Below the pieces are notes generated by a model that saw nothing but the letters and a program-made list of their open reading frames with translations, was not told the DNA's origin and made no database searches. A DNA stretch of 64,000 bases from Rotaria macrura. Its lineage: Eukaryota; Rotifera; Eurotatoria; Philodinida; Philodinidae. A program made the position numbers and the translations under genes. Shown here piece after piece: positions 1 through 17,109 of the stretch; within the stretch, counting starts at the first letter, position 1, and every line of letters begins with the position of its first letter. The stretch covers positions 1 to 64,000 of the forward strand of contig OENT01000326.1 in assembly GCA_900239685.1 (NCBI GenBank), given 5' to 3'.

Positions 1-1792
1 TCATTCACTTTTTGAAGTACACATAACTCTCGGACATAAGTCCGAAGTTTCCGCATTTATTTTTTACAATTGTTGAATATACCAGCAGTCGACATTAGAA
101 TCCATTCGATTTCGAAATAAATAAAGTGTTTGAAACACAAACAGATTTTATCTTTTAATAATTTTTTTAATGCTAGGAAGCAAATACTCTTTTCTAACTT
201 ATTCATTTATTATATTTCGGCTACACTAATATGATGGAACACGAGCATGTGGATAATAATAAAAGTAAATTTACATGTCCTATGATATTAATTAGGTAGT
301 TCGCTTATTAATTGATTGTTTCAAATTAGAATGCAACGGTGATAGTACAGCATTCATTGGTGCATTTTAGTATTAGTGGTACTGATCAGTCTTTTATCAA
401 ATCGTAGAGTGGATGCGATTGATTGCCAAACCTGATCCGCTATCATTACTTAACCAACCAATTCGTATTAGAAAATGTGTGAGTTTGATTTTTTTTCGCA
501 AAGAAAAGCCTCTTTTTTCTTCAAATAACGATTTCCTATAAAGTATGATCGAAAGTTCTCGTTGTTCAGGCATCCAAATCTATTTTCTTGAGTTGAACGA
601 CTTTGATCCAGTTGGTAGGAAATTGTTAGCTTCACAAAAATAGGCTTCCTCTAACGAACAAAGAATTGTTTATCCGTTACTATGTAACCGAACGGTAAAT
701 GAATATGCCTACCAACAATAATAATCTAAGACTGTATTGATATTGTGACATCCAGAATATACTTCAAGATCCTTGTAATCTTTGCTTGAAACCCTGTTTT
801 ACATACTGCTGATAGAATCAAAGTATCAAGGGTACAGTTTCTAATAACTATCGCCACTTCACTTTTCATCGTAAGGAAACTGAGAAATATATCATTTTTT
901 CGTTAGTAGAAATAGAATGTATGTACACTAATCATATCGTTTTTTTAAGACGCTTCTATCTATTCGTTCGTTGTTGTTGTTGTATCTAGTTTTTGTACTT
1001 GCCAATGTTTTCCGGTCGATATCCAAAATCTTTCTATAATTATGGATTTTAAAACGTACAGTTAACAGAGAGATGAAAGTATATTTTAATACTTTCTGCA
1101 ACTCCTCACGTCTATTTTCTTTTTAGATTTGATGAATATAAACCAAATTGTATCGATTGAATTTACCAATAAAAAACGAAAATCAATGAAAATGCTTCTC
1201 TTCATCATTATCTTCACACAATTCTATCCCATCATGTACACTTAAAGACACATATTGAATGTTTCCGAAAAATCTTCGAGGCGAAATCAGTATTCAGTTT
1301 TTTTTCGAAACATTTATGAAGATTTTGTGCGATTTTAGATGGTTACTGTTCGTATTTTGTGAGAGTCATTGAATTGATCACTATGTGATTTTTAATTTGA
1401 CCATGATACTTGAAAAGTTTCTCTTGTTTTATTGTGTTCTAGTAATCTATGTTTTGAAATTTTACATTTAGCTTACTCAAGTGATACACTTTTGCACTCT
1501 TAGTTTACTATTTCTATTAGAAACGTCGGCTCTGATCTGACTCTAATGCCGTTAAGAAGCACTAATCATTGATAGGCACAGAAGAAAGATGAATAATTTC
1601 CGTCAATCAGCTTTCACATCTCGATAGATGTCACTTTCTGTTTTGGGTGGAAGTTTCAGTAACAATTGGTTGATCATTTGACGAGAGTGTAAAGCCTTGG
1701 GTAGTTCAAAAAAATACTGTTGTTTATTTCCTTCTTATATTTAATAGATCATATACAATATCAAATATTTTATAATTTATATTTTTAATTCA
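1..1792. other. intergenic / 5' flank, no gene seen
   Basis: No open frame of useful length and no convincing exon on either strand. The stretch is AT-rich and low in complexity. It ends at the polybromo start codon and should hold that gene's promoter and 5' UTR. A TAG at 1745-1747 lies in frame upstream of the chosen ATG. It could equally be the end of a splice acceptor (preceded by a T-rich run), which would make an upstream 5' exon possible. Confidence 0.5.
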
Positions 1793-4700
1793 ATGCCAAA
1801 GCGCATTCACAGTGCTAGTGATCGTGATGATAACAATGAGCCAACCAGTACATCAAAGCGTACTCGGAAAGCAACTGAACTAGTAATGTCAATTTTTCTA
1901 GAAATCTTTATCTATTCAAATATCTAACTCTATCTTTATGTTTCAAGAATAATCTTTGCCAAGAATTCTACGATGCGTTTCAATCGTACAAGTCTGAAGA
2001 TGGCAGAAGTCTAAGTGAAAATTTCATTCGAGTACCAAGCAAAAGGTTGTAACTTTCGTCAAAAAAAATATTTTGTTTGCAACAATAACTTTTTCACAAA
2101 ATAAATTTTAGGGCTAATGCCGATTATTATACTTCAGTCAACGAACCAATAGATTTAACTGAAATACAACAAAAAATTCATTCCGATCACTATGAGTCTT
2201 TCGAGCAATTTCTCGATGATATTGAATTACTTTTAACTAATGCAAAGAATTACTATCGAGTAAATTGAAAGAAGAAAAAACTTCTTTTACCTTATGTCAC
2301 AATATTTTTAATTTGTTTCTTTTTTCCTTAAAGAAAAATTCCACCGAGTGGAAAGATGCACATGAATTATCAAAATATTTACATTCAAAAACAAAATCTC
2401 AAGCAATCGATTCATATTATTTCGAAGAATTTTTTACAGCAATTTATAATACGCGCATTGATGATCATCCTATAACGGATATATTTTTATTTTTACCGTC
2501 ACGAAAAGTAATAAATACTTCTACATTCTATTAGTAATGAAGATACACAGCTGATCAATCTTAAAAGGACTAACTGACGTACGAGTGATAAGCTTTTTAT
2601 CAACAAGAAAATTGATCTGAATAAAAAGCTTCGAGCTGAAATTTTCAGGAATGTCAGATACTCTCGTCTTCATTTCACAAAACTTTACTATCACCTTGAT
2701 ATTGTTTCATCTAATCACATATATGTATACCGTTAGTCCATAAATATACAATAGCTAGCCATTCGACTACAACTGTCACTGCGAATAGGATGATATTCAT
2801 TTATTATGGAAAGAGAGTATAGCTTGAAAACACACATCGATCCTTCTCGCCGAATGTTAACTGTATTGATCAAACATCGAGTGAGCAAGAATAACATGCG
2901 AACAACATGATTGCTCTCTTGATCATGTAGACAAAAAGTAATAGTGATCAGTGATTGAGAAAGTCATTTCAAACCTAGAAATTGATTCTCTTTCATGTCC
3001 ATGGATAGATTATTTTCGATAATACATTTAGCATTACAGTATGATTATTGTTGCATCTGGAAATCGATACGAAGAAAACGACAATAAAGCACATGTATTT
3101 TTATTTTCAATAGATTTATCCTGATTATTATTTAATAGTAACAAAGCCAATTGATTTAAAGATGATAGCAAGTAAAATTCAAAACAATGAATATTCATTA
3201 CTTGATGATATGGAGAATGATTTATTATTAATGATTTCTAATGCAAGGAAATACAATGATCCAAAATCACAAATTTATAAAGTAACGAAAGAACATGAAT
3301 TCAAGTCTCATTTATTCTGATTAAATTAACATATTCATATTTTCTTTTTTAGGATGCATGTGCATTAAAAAAGATAATAACGAGTGTAAAAAATGAGCTC
3401 GACACAGCATTAAAAACGCCAAATGATCGATTAAGGTTTCATCGAATTATTCTTTTATCATTTTGAAATCAATCTTTTTCTTTGAAGACTGTGTAAACGT
3501 GATGTTCTTCTCTCGTCGGAAGTAGCCAATATGGAATATCCCGAAGAACCTGACGATGAAGATATCATTCAACAAACTAATGAAGATGCGGATTCAGAAA
3601 CAAGTTCATTGGGTGATGAAGATGATTCGTATCGAATATTATACAATAGTATAAGATATTATAAACTTGGTGCTCAAAGTTTAATCGATCCATTCATAAA
3701 ATTACCGAATAAACGATTTCATCAAGATTATTATGAAGAAATAAAACGACCTATTGCCATGTCGCTAATTAAAAATCATATTAAAGTAACTATTTTCATC
3801 ATTTAAGTGAAATGTTTTGAACTTTAACTAATGTTTGTTTTCTTAGAAAGGAAAGTACTCAGATTTAGCCGATCTTGTAGATGATTTGAAATTAATGTTT
3901 GATAATGCAATGCAATACAATCAAGAAGGATCATTAATATATAATGTAAGTGTATGAATTGCTTTGCATTACCATTCGTTTTCTATATAAATCTTTGAAA
4001 ATACTAGCTTCATTGAGCTAATGAAATACGACGTACAAAAAGCAAATCTTTTTCACGAAGGTAGATCTTAGCCTAACTGAAATTCTTCAAATCTCTTTCT
4101 CTTAATGCAGATATCCGCTCTTTCATCAAAGCCTGCCCGCTTATATAAGTTGTGCAAATATGAACTTAATAGAGTATTGAAACCTATAAAATAGTTTTAA
4201 TGATTTCTTGCGTTTATGAACTGGATTCTAATTACATTCCTCGAATGTTATCTAAAACGATAGTGAATACATTCGTCCGAGTAGAACGATCTGTCTGTCA
4301 GCAAAGTACTTATTCAATGACATATTAAAATGACGTGACGCTCCTCTAGGCATGAGTAAGATTGGTAACATGTATCGTCTTATATTCTACTCCTGTTAGA
4401 CGTTGCATTCTTTTGAATTCATTGTTTTTATTTTATCGCTATTTTTGTTCACAGTCGTACTTGAAATGTTTCAGAGAAGTTTAATCGGATTGAATAAACA
4501 TGTGCTAAATCCGAGAAGGTTTTTAAGTTTATTCTTTACAAGGAAGTGTCTCTTGCATTGAGATGATTAGTTTTATAAGGTCATATTTATGAATACTTAA
4601 TTTTGTAAATGTCAATCAATTCATATGTTTAGAGTGCTAAAAAGTTACTGGATGTTACTTTAATGAAAGCTCACGAACTTGGTTATGATGAACAAAAACC

Positions 4701-7700
4701 ACGAATAAAAGAAGTTTGTGTCAGCATTCCAATGGTAACGTAGTTGTTTTTATTTTTATTTTTGACTATTGCTTCTTGTCCTTGCATCACAGATTACAAT
4801 CAAAGATGAATATTTAGCATCAACGAGTCCTCAGTCACCAACTGTAAAATAAAATCAGATCGAAAACAATCTTCACTGATGTATTTCATTCTTTTCTAGT
4901 CTCAACGAAATCGAACACCGAAAAAAGTGACGAAAACTGCCGAACAAAATATTCAATCAATCTATACGTTCATTCGAGAATATCGAGTAAGAAAATCTTA
5001 ATGATGTTTGATTTCTACACTGCTTATCTTTGGTTTGAAGGAAAACGATATTGGATTGATCGCACCATTTTTAGAATTACCATCAGCTGAAGAATATCCT
5101 GACTATTATGAAACTATCGAACAACCAATTGATATGACAATGATAAAAGATAAAATAGATAAAGCAATTGTAAAATAATAATAGAAAAAAATCAAATAGA
5201 ATATTTCCTTTTCGAATTTATATTCATTCTAGTATAAACGTGAACAAGAGATAATCGATGATCTAAATCGCATGTTTAATAATGCTAAAATTTACAACGT
5301 TGATGAATCGTATATATTTAAATATGCTTCGCGTCTTGAACAAGCCCTAGCTACTAAATGTAAAACACTGTTGATTAAAAAGGAAAAGTCAGCTCAATCG
5401 AATCGAATATTAACTAAAAAGTATGTTGTTCAATTGTAGTTACTTTGTTTCTCATCTTGTACGAAATTTAGATCTTTGAATACATTACAAGAAAAGATTT
5501 CTTATTTAATTCAATCAATAAAAACATATACAAATCATCATGGACGAACATTATCAACAGTATTTATAACATTACCATCAAAAGTTGATTATCCAGATTA
5601 TTATGAAATAATTCAAAAACCTATTGATCTTAAACGTATTGAATCGAGGCAATATTCTTCAATTAATGATTTATCAATTGATTTACAATTGATGTTTGAT
5701 AATGCTTTGTTATACAATGAACCTGGTTCAATTATTTATCGAGTAATTCAATATTTCATCAAGAGACTTTGCTTGACACATTATAATTAACTTTTAACGA
5801 TCTTCTGAATTTACTCTGATCATTTTCTACTGAGTGAAGATCGTCTAGAACGTCTGTTTTTAGACTCGAAAATTTTTCTTTCGTATGTCATTCTTCACGC
5901 AAAGACAAGAGTATGTGTCTATGCCCCTGACGAATAAATGATAATTATGTTTTTCTTTGAACTTTGATTTCTATCAAGTCAAACACTATTGAAAATATTT
6001 CAATGTATCTTATAGCAAAAACAAATTGAGCTTCGATAATGTCAAAACTTTTCGACTTCATTTCAGAAACTGACTACAACTTAACCCATATTACAGACAA
6101 GGTTAGCCGACCTATCAGTCTTCTAGCTGTCTTTCAAAGTTTGTTGTGTACTAAAAGATAAATCAACATTGATTCGGAATTCGTTAACATCTTTTAAATG
6201 TATTAGTGATTGAAGAAATCTTGTGAATCTTTGATTCTAACTATCATTTGAAAAAACTAGAATATTTTTTTCTATTATTTAGGATGCATTAAATCTTCAA
6301 AAATTTTTCATTGAAAAAAAACGAGAATTCATACATAATGATACTGTACAAAATTTAGTTTGTGAACTTTTGATTAGTTTATTTATACAAACATTTAACT
6401 ATGAAGTAAATTCGTATTATTCTTTCATCTTGCTGATTGATAACGAGCTTTCTTTCATATAGGATCAAGACGGTCAATATATTAGTGATTCATTTTCAGA
6501 ATTACCTGAACAAGCAGAAAATGAACCGTAAGAAGGGAATTTAATTGATGAGTTTAACGATTGAGAAATCTTTTGCTTTTCTAGATTTGATATTGTATAT
6601 ACATTTGATCTGATTAGGCAAAATCTTGATCAGGTAAAGAATTGTTTTCTATAAAAATTGCGCAACCTTTTTATTTTTCTAGCGACGTTATCTACGGTTA
6701 GATGTTTTTCAACAGGATTTATTCAAAGTATTCGAACGAGCTAGAAAATTAATGACAGCTCATTCAAAAGTATACTCTTCTTCTCTTGATTTTTCCATGA
6801 AACTACTTTGCTATTTAAAGGTCTATCAAGATTCAATTAAATTACAAAAAGTTTACATACGTTTACGTGATGAACTTTGTCAACATGGTAGTTTATTACG
6901 ATCGCCAGCACTTCTATTTAATGAAGATAGCCTACAGAATGAACTTGTTCGTGAACGATCAGAAAAAGATTCAACGATCAATACTGATAGTCAGAACAGT
7001 ATATCACCAACCAAATCATCTGATTCTGATGAAACTAAAGTATCGGTAAGTTCTTATGTGTGCATAGATATGCAGTTCTTCATCAAAAACTACCACCTAT
7101 GATATTTTATCACAACGGATAAAACTTAAAGAATTTGAAAATAATCTAGACTAGAATCTCAACCGTTGATTTTTGACATCACGAAAAATGAAAGATGTTT
7201 ATTTACTAGCTTGTGAATCATAAATTCAACGAACATCTTCACGTATTGAACATATCCGACGTGTATGAAAATGATCGATTCAATTAAATGAAGATCATTG
7301 GGTTTTGTTTTTTCTTGACGCAGAATAACGATCGATGGTATCGAAAACGTTCTACAAATATGCAAAGTATAACACATTACTTTTCCCAACAGAAAAATCG
7401 TACTAATGCAAGATTTCAGTATCGACAAATCATCCACATTTAATTGTTAAGGATTTCTGAATGCTATGTTTGTATTTATCTATCAAGTCACTTCAGTAGT
7501 CTTTATCTCAATACGTTAACTGATTCATGTAATTTTGATGCCTTCGACAACTATCTTTTTAATAGAACTCGATGTAAAATCGTCTGTAGTTTACAAACAC
7601 AGTTTCTATTCGAACTCTGGCTTGATACAAATGTCCTTCATAATTCTATGAGTAAATTCGGCTTACTTTCCAAAATGATTATCTTATATCAATAATACTT

Positions 7701-10700
7701 TTACCATCTCACATGCTATCTTAAAGTAACATTTCAGTATTAAAAGACTATGAGCACCTCTTTCGTTGCACCAATTGCAACTAAACATTATCAGAATCTC
7801 ATGAGAATAAATTCATTGCTATCTTGTTTCATATTTTTAAGAGCAAGTGAAAAATGTTAAATAAAAGGGTCCGAGAGCATGTCAATGAGAGCAATCTTTG
7901 TGTGACCAGTAATCACAACTCTTGCCGTGTTTCACATTGAAATGCCCCAGAGATGTGCCCTAACAACGTTTTCAGTTTTATTCATAGATTCTCTTTTCCT
8001 GGAATAAATGTAATGATTGACAATAAAATGTATTCTATTGTTTCGTATTTTATTTCTAGTCAACTAAATTAACATCACCAAGAGAAAAAAGTTCGTTGTC
8101 GAAAGGTGAAACTTATTATCTAGGTGATTTCGTATATATTGAAGCTAATGATGCGACAAGCGATCCACTTATTGTTTGTATTGAATCTTTTGAACATAAA
8201 AACGATGAAGATTGTTTAAATGGTTTACAATTTGTTCGACCAAATGAAACATATCATACATCGACACATAAATTTCTTCGTCAAGAAGTTTTCTTGACTC
8301 AAACAATTGAATCTGTTCCGATGAATAAAATTCAAGGTTTATGTTATGTTTTACATGTTAAAGATTATTTTAAATATCACCCGATGATGAATGATCAAAT
8401 ACCATTTCAAGATCAAAATATTTATGTTTGTGAATCACGTTATAACATAAAAACCAAAATATTTAAAAAAATAAAATCATGGAATATACCAGAAAGTAAA
8501 CGTGTCAAAATCATTCAACGAGATATTCCACTTGAAAATATACGTGTATCATCTACATTAGCCAATAATAGTTCGATACATCGATCATCAACAACCGATA
8601 ATGAATCGCTAAATGTTGATATTATTGAAAAACCTAAAGAAACAATTTTATATGATTCAGTTATTAATGAAAAATTAAATGAAAATTCATCAATAAAAAG
8701 AATATTTTATGAACAAATTGTTATATCAACACATATTTTTTACAAAGTTGGCGATTTTGTATATGTTAGCAATATTGAAAATAATAACAATCATGGATCC
8801 AATAAGAGATTTATTCTTCGAATCGAAAAAATTTGGAAGGACACTGAGTAAGTGTTAGAAAAATTTGTCGTCTAGTATCGATAGACAGAAAAGATTTGTT
8901 TTCGATACTGCCAGAGATAATAGTCGGGATTAGTCAATACGAAGAACTTTTCATTCTCATAATGAAGAAAAAATATATGTGTCGTATTTTTCTTTTCAGT
9001 TTGTACTATTTAAGTGGCGCAATTTTTATGCAACCATCAGATATTAATAATCGAGAACAATTGATTGTCACATCAAAATGTTCATATGAACGAGAGGTTA
9101 TCAAACGTGATGGGCCAAGTACCCAAATTTCACTCCATCAAGTTCAAGGCAAATGTTCTGTGCTTTCATTAAAAAATTTCTGTACACGTATGTTTCATTG
9201 CAACGTTCTTTCATTTTCACCTATGATGCAAGTTTGTATTTAGATCGTCTGACTGAAATTCCTGAATCTGATGTTTACGTTTGTGAAACAAAATATGTTA
9301 GTGATGATCATAGTCTTCGTGGTTTGTCGAAACCATTGAAAGTAAGATGACTAAAAACATAGGAGAGAACAATATGACTTGAGCAATTTGTTTTGTTTCT
9401 TTATAGAGAATATCCTTGTCATTAAAATCAACTGCTGATGAATTCTGGACTTTTCGGAAAGAACTCATACTCAAACAAGTAAGAGATTTAAAACATTTCA
9501 TCTTAACTTCTATACCAAAAAGCAAAATTAAATAAGCACAGAAAATGCTAATAGACATACAACTTATCATTTGATTTCTTCTATTTGTTTTTCGTTTCGA
9601 AGGAAACTCCTGGTGGTCTTTTCAAGGCAATTGATGAAAGTTCATGTATGGACGTTGAAGATCAATGTAATAGTAATCTCGACGGAGGTGAACATCAGTC
9701 GAATCACTTAAATTTCGATACGATGAATAGTAGTATGAATCTTAATTCATCGTTCTCAAATCGATATAGTAACAATCGAGTAAGTAAATGTAAAAGAATA
9801 ACAAACGGAATCTCCTCAACTATGTTATTGCTTATGAATCGAGACTATAGGCACATCGTGGAGACACTGATTAATTATGAATAATTTGAAAATAGTTCAG
9901 ATCCATAGTGCGTGTAATTGCACTAATAACATATGCTTTTACATTAGAAAAGAAAATTATTTGAAACGGTTGGAAAGATTGAGTGTTACTAGGATTTGTC
10001 TAAGTTCGAAATTAGGTTTTCTTTTACCATGACAACCGTTGTGAATATTCACCGCCAGAGATCTGTCTCTTAAAAACTATTGACTAAGAGCATGAACTCT
10101 TTTCAGTGAATTTCTTGTTAATTATAATCCAAATTTAGTAGATAGTTTCGATTCGAAGTGTTTCATCATGATTATTTCTTTCTTTCTTTCTTTCTTTTAT
10201 GTAAATAGAAAAGTAATCGACGAACATTACCATCACGTCCACCTTGTGGTTATCTTATATTTGCAAGTGAATCACGAAAACGTTTGGTACGTGATAATCC
10301 AGGTATTCCATTTGGTGAAATGAGTCGCATTATTGGTGATCAAGTAAATATAGAAATATGTAGTTAATCGATAGAATTATTCTTTCGAATCCATCTAGTG
10401 GAGACGATTATCAACGCATGAACGTGAAAAATTCGAAGAAAAAGCCCGTGAACGTGCAAGAGAACAAGATACACAAGTATCGAATACTCCAATGATTTAT
10501 GATTCGCCTACGAATTCACAACGAGTAGTGAATGGCGGAGCCTCAGTAAATGGATATTATCCAAATGTTCCAAGTATGTGGTTTTTTTAATTATCTGCAC
10601 AAATTAATATTTGGTCTACAAATCATTTTTAGATATTTATCCAATGAATAATGTTTTGCCTGTTGTATTAAAACCACCACCAGCTGCAATTGTCAATCAT

Positions 10701-10976
10701 CCGCCACGAATACAAAGAGTTGTTCATGCAGAAATGTATTCAAAGTATATTGAACATCTTAAAACTGATCATCCATTTATATCTGATTGGCCGAAACAAT
10801 TAAAAGCATCCATTACTAATAATGGAAATATATCGTCACGACCATTACCATCCCATTGGCTTATAAACAATAGCCCCGGTTTTTATAATAATGTATACGA
10901 AGCTCTATGGTCCATGCGTGATAATATGTGGTCGGATGTTGTTCGTGTCCGAAACGTACTTTCTGATGAATGGTAG
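1793..10976 (+). CDS. PBRM1: polybromo-1 (PBAF chromatin-remodelling subunit)
   Basis: Targeting subunit of the PBAF SWI/SNF remodeller, expected to read acetylated histones in the nucleus. Exons: 1793-1882, 1948-2045, 2112-2259, 2334-2507, 3114-3281, 3353-3435, 3488-3785, 3847-3945, 4633-4734, 4793-4843, 4900-4986, 5041-5169, 5233-5420, 5472-5742, 6283-6405, 6463-6527, 6585-6633, 6683-6769, 6821-7045, 8060-8847, 9000-9187, 9244-9341, 9407-9478, 9603-9779, 10209-10343, 10399-10573, 10633-10976. All phases agree, giving 1503 residues (human is about 1600-1700). Bromodomains 1-5 each show the acetyl-lysine Asn in a NAxxY context (NAKNYY, NARKYN, NAMQYN, NAKIYN, NALLYN). Bromodomain 6 (about 710-800) lacks it, as in the vertebrate protein. 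BAH domains lie near 860-980 and 1075-1200 (GDFVYI, GDFVYV starts). An HMG box lies near 1295-1360 (GYLIFASESRKR, FGEMSRIIGDQWRRL). The start follows from the basic N-terminus leading straight into bromodomain 1. Very sure of identity; individual splice sites fairly sure. Confidence 0.95.
2508..3113. other. long introns of polybromo gene, nothing else seen
   Basis: This 606-bp intron, and the others over 300 bp at 3946-4632, 5743-6282, 7046-8059 and 9780-10208, contain AT-rich sequence without a second gene. Short chance open frames occur at 7159-7695 on both strands. A (TTTC)n tract lies at about 10171-10197 just before the HMG-box exon. Confidence 0.5.
6770..6820 (+). other. 51-bp in-frame intron inside bromodomain 6
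   Basis: Begins GTATAC and ends TTTAAAG. Its length is 17 codons and it has no stop, so it reads through as open frame. Removing it joins AHSK to VYQDSIKLQKVYIRLRDEL, which matches the usual helix spacing of the polybromo C-terminal bromodomain. Retention would insert 17 mostly hydrophobic residues in that helix. Confidence 0.75.
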
Positions 10977-13543
10977 ATTACTTTTTCATGTTTGTCTCTT
11001 CTGATTTTTTCTTTATACGAACACGTTTCTTGTTAGAGTTGTGTAAAAAAAAAAGAATAATTGTTTATTACAGTAAAAATATGTGCATGATGAATTGTTG
11101 TAGAATGTAGATTTTGGTTTTTTTTCTCTTTTGGTCTTTATGCTTATTACGGCTTCTTGTCTGTACGTAATGTTAAATTTTTTTTTGTTTCATATTCTTC
11201 TGAAATGTTTATGTAATGACAAAAAGACACACTTGCAAATAACTATTTGTTCTCTTACCGTGATATGTTACGGGATATATTGTATGTCTTGTGAATGCTT
11301 TTTTTAAAATGTACAGATAACATTACGCTAAATAAACGAAAATAACATTCTAATCAAACTTGAAAATAAGCCATGGATCAAGCATAGACAAATTGTTTTC
11401 AATGAATGATTCCATGATTCATGAAATGTACACAGGGCTAGATATGTTTCAATAACTATTGTATATTTTATATAAAGCGAGTTCCAGTAAGTAAAAGGTT
11501 TTCTAACAAACTGATGAAATAATAGAAACTAACAATACCATGGTTGCATTGATTGAGTTCAAATCATCGTCCGCTAATCAAATATCTGTCTGAGAATACC
11601 TAATGTCTGTTTAAACTTTCCGACAAGAGAAATGCATTGGTATATCAACATCTCGATTCACTGATGTACGACAATCTAGTCATATGTTAAACGATAACAA
11701 TGTCTACAGACAATGTCCGTTCTACGAGGATGAATAAAAAAGACTTTACTTACAATTAGTGGCATACACCAGTTCAAGTTTATATTGTTAACTACATAAG
11801 TCAAATAATGGCTAGTCGAATTAGGCGTTTTTTTTCACTGGTGTACTTTCCTATCAAAAGATTACTCCGACTGAACAGCAGTCTGGTAGGGTGGAGATTT
11901 CTATAATTCAATGAAATACTACCGAGATACTATTCATTGGTACTTTTTATAGAGTATCAAGAATAAACAAAGTAATATTTATCTTTTGCTAAATTCGAAA
12001 ACAAATCAACCTGTTAATCAATAATCCGTACTTGAAATACTTTCATTCATCGTTGAATAGATTACGACGAGAAAATCGTTTTTGTGTTAACTAGTAGTAG
12101 ATTTTACCTATGTTTTGAACCACATATAATTAAGAGTAGTGCACCATTCTTGTTAATTAAAAAAACAGAAAATTTTTGCATAATCAATGATTTTTCATTC
12201 ATGGTAAACATTCACTGACGTGAAAGAAAAAATGACAAATAATATAGTTCACTAATAAAGAAAAACTATCTTCATAGCACAGCTGTCTTAGACTTAGAAT
12301 TGAACGAATCATTATTGTAAGACAAAAAAAATTTCATTCCAAAACATATGAAGACTCGATATTGCTTATTCTTTATTACCGTATGTATAGTTTTTAAATT
12401 CTAACATTGGTTTCGGATAAAAGAAAAGTTCAACTTCAACTGAAGAAAAAGAACATTAATTTAATATTGATAATAAATTTCATTAATAGTCTGTTAAAAT
12501 TTGTACCCTACATTGAATAGCCGTGAGAATATTTTAATAAAAACTTCTCACCATATCAGAGGGATACTCATGGTGATGTTCGATAGTGCTATGAAAAACA
12601 AAAAATTTCCACACACGGACGACAATAATTTTGATGCTATCATATCGAACCTATCTTCCATTTTCTGTACTTTATCATAAATCTATTCGATAAAAATCGA
12701 AAAGTTTTAGCTAGATTAGGGAACATGAATCAATAGTGAATATGATTCATTGAATGTATTTTACACCGAATGCTTTCTTCTAATAAATAATAAAATACAA
12801 ACACAAGATTCGAAATTACCACTATTGCATTGAAAACAATGATACTCGTGCTCGCATAGATTTCCATTTTCATAGATACCACTGTTACATTATACAAATG
12901 TTAACGAAATTCATACACTAATCGTCATTGTGCAAACAAACATGAACTCTTCAGGTCGTACGACAGGATAAACTCCACCTGTACTTCATTCGTTCTTGAA
13001 AATACTAAAGGCATGCCTTCTAACCCGCAACTTCGACAACTCTTTTCAGTGTATTTAAGAAAATACTTTAGATTCCGAGAAAACCTTCGATTAAAAAGAA
13101 TTCATATTCGTATGAAACCCTCCAATTTTTCGATACCATAAAATTTCAAAAAACTGAATTTCTTGTTCCTTCGAAATAGTTTTATTTACTGTTATCAGAA
13201 CTTTCGATCAAATATCAGAATCAGTGTGAATATGATTAGCAATGAAAATTTTCTTATGGAATCGAACTTAGAAGTAAATAGTCTTTGAAGATCTGTCTAG
13301 TAATTAATTAAAGTCAAGCTGCCATAGTTATCTTTTCATTATACACCAAAAAAAAAACAAAACGAGAAACAACAAGTAAACAAACAAAGAAGCAAGAGAA
13401 CGCAAAATTGATCCGTTACATATATGTGAACGCGAGAAAAAAGGATGACAGAAGAAAATAAGACGAATTTTCAGACGTAAACAGCATAGGTCATATCTCA
13501 TTATAAAATCTTCAAGTTCATAAAAACAAAAAAAGATTTTTTT
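10977..13543. other. intergenic, convergent 3' flanks
   Basis: Lies between the 3' ends of polybromo (+) and the DEAD-box helicase (-). No coding exon was recognised on either strand. A candidate polyadenylation hexamer AATAAA for polybromo sits at 11331-11336. The same hexamer on the minus strand at 13181-13186 could serve the helicase. The rest is AT-rich. Confidence 0.5.
11331..11336 (+). terminator. candidate poly(A) signal of polybromo
   Basis: AATAAA about 355 bp after the polybromo stop codon, in a T-rich 3' flank. It is the first canonical hexamer noticed there. Confidence 0.35.
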
Positions 13544-16734
<3,191 letters not shown>

Positions 16735-17109
16735 TCTTGTATTTTTTTTAAAATCTGAAAGGATTGTGCAATTTATGTTTAAGAATGTGTTGTTATATTT
16801 CTGGCATAGACAATGACGAAATGTGATTGTGTTGTTTGCTTCGACTTTTTATAGATACCATATTGAGTGTTTCACGCATATTTTCATGAAGGTCGATTGT
16901 TTGTTGTTGTTGTTGCTGATTTCTTTTTTATTTAGATAAGAATTTAGCATACGTTTTTATTTGAAGAAAAACTAATTCGAACGCAGAAAAAATATAAACT
17001 CAGATTAATTTTATAATAAAACTATAATGAATAGCGCCACATGACAAATTGACTTGTGGCGCCGCATGTGACTGGAATGTGCAATTGACGGTTGACTTTA
17101 TTCAGTGAC
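16735..17109. other. divergent promoter region (helicase / ZFAND2B-like)
   Basis: The 375 bp between two start codons facing away from each other should contain both promoters and 5' UTRs. A TTG-trinucleotide tract (about 16897-16917) is the only repeat noticed. No coding sequence seen. Confidence 0.5.
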
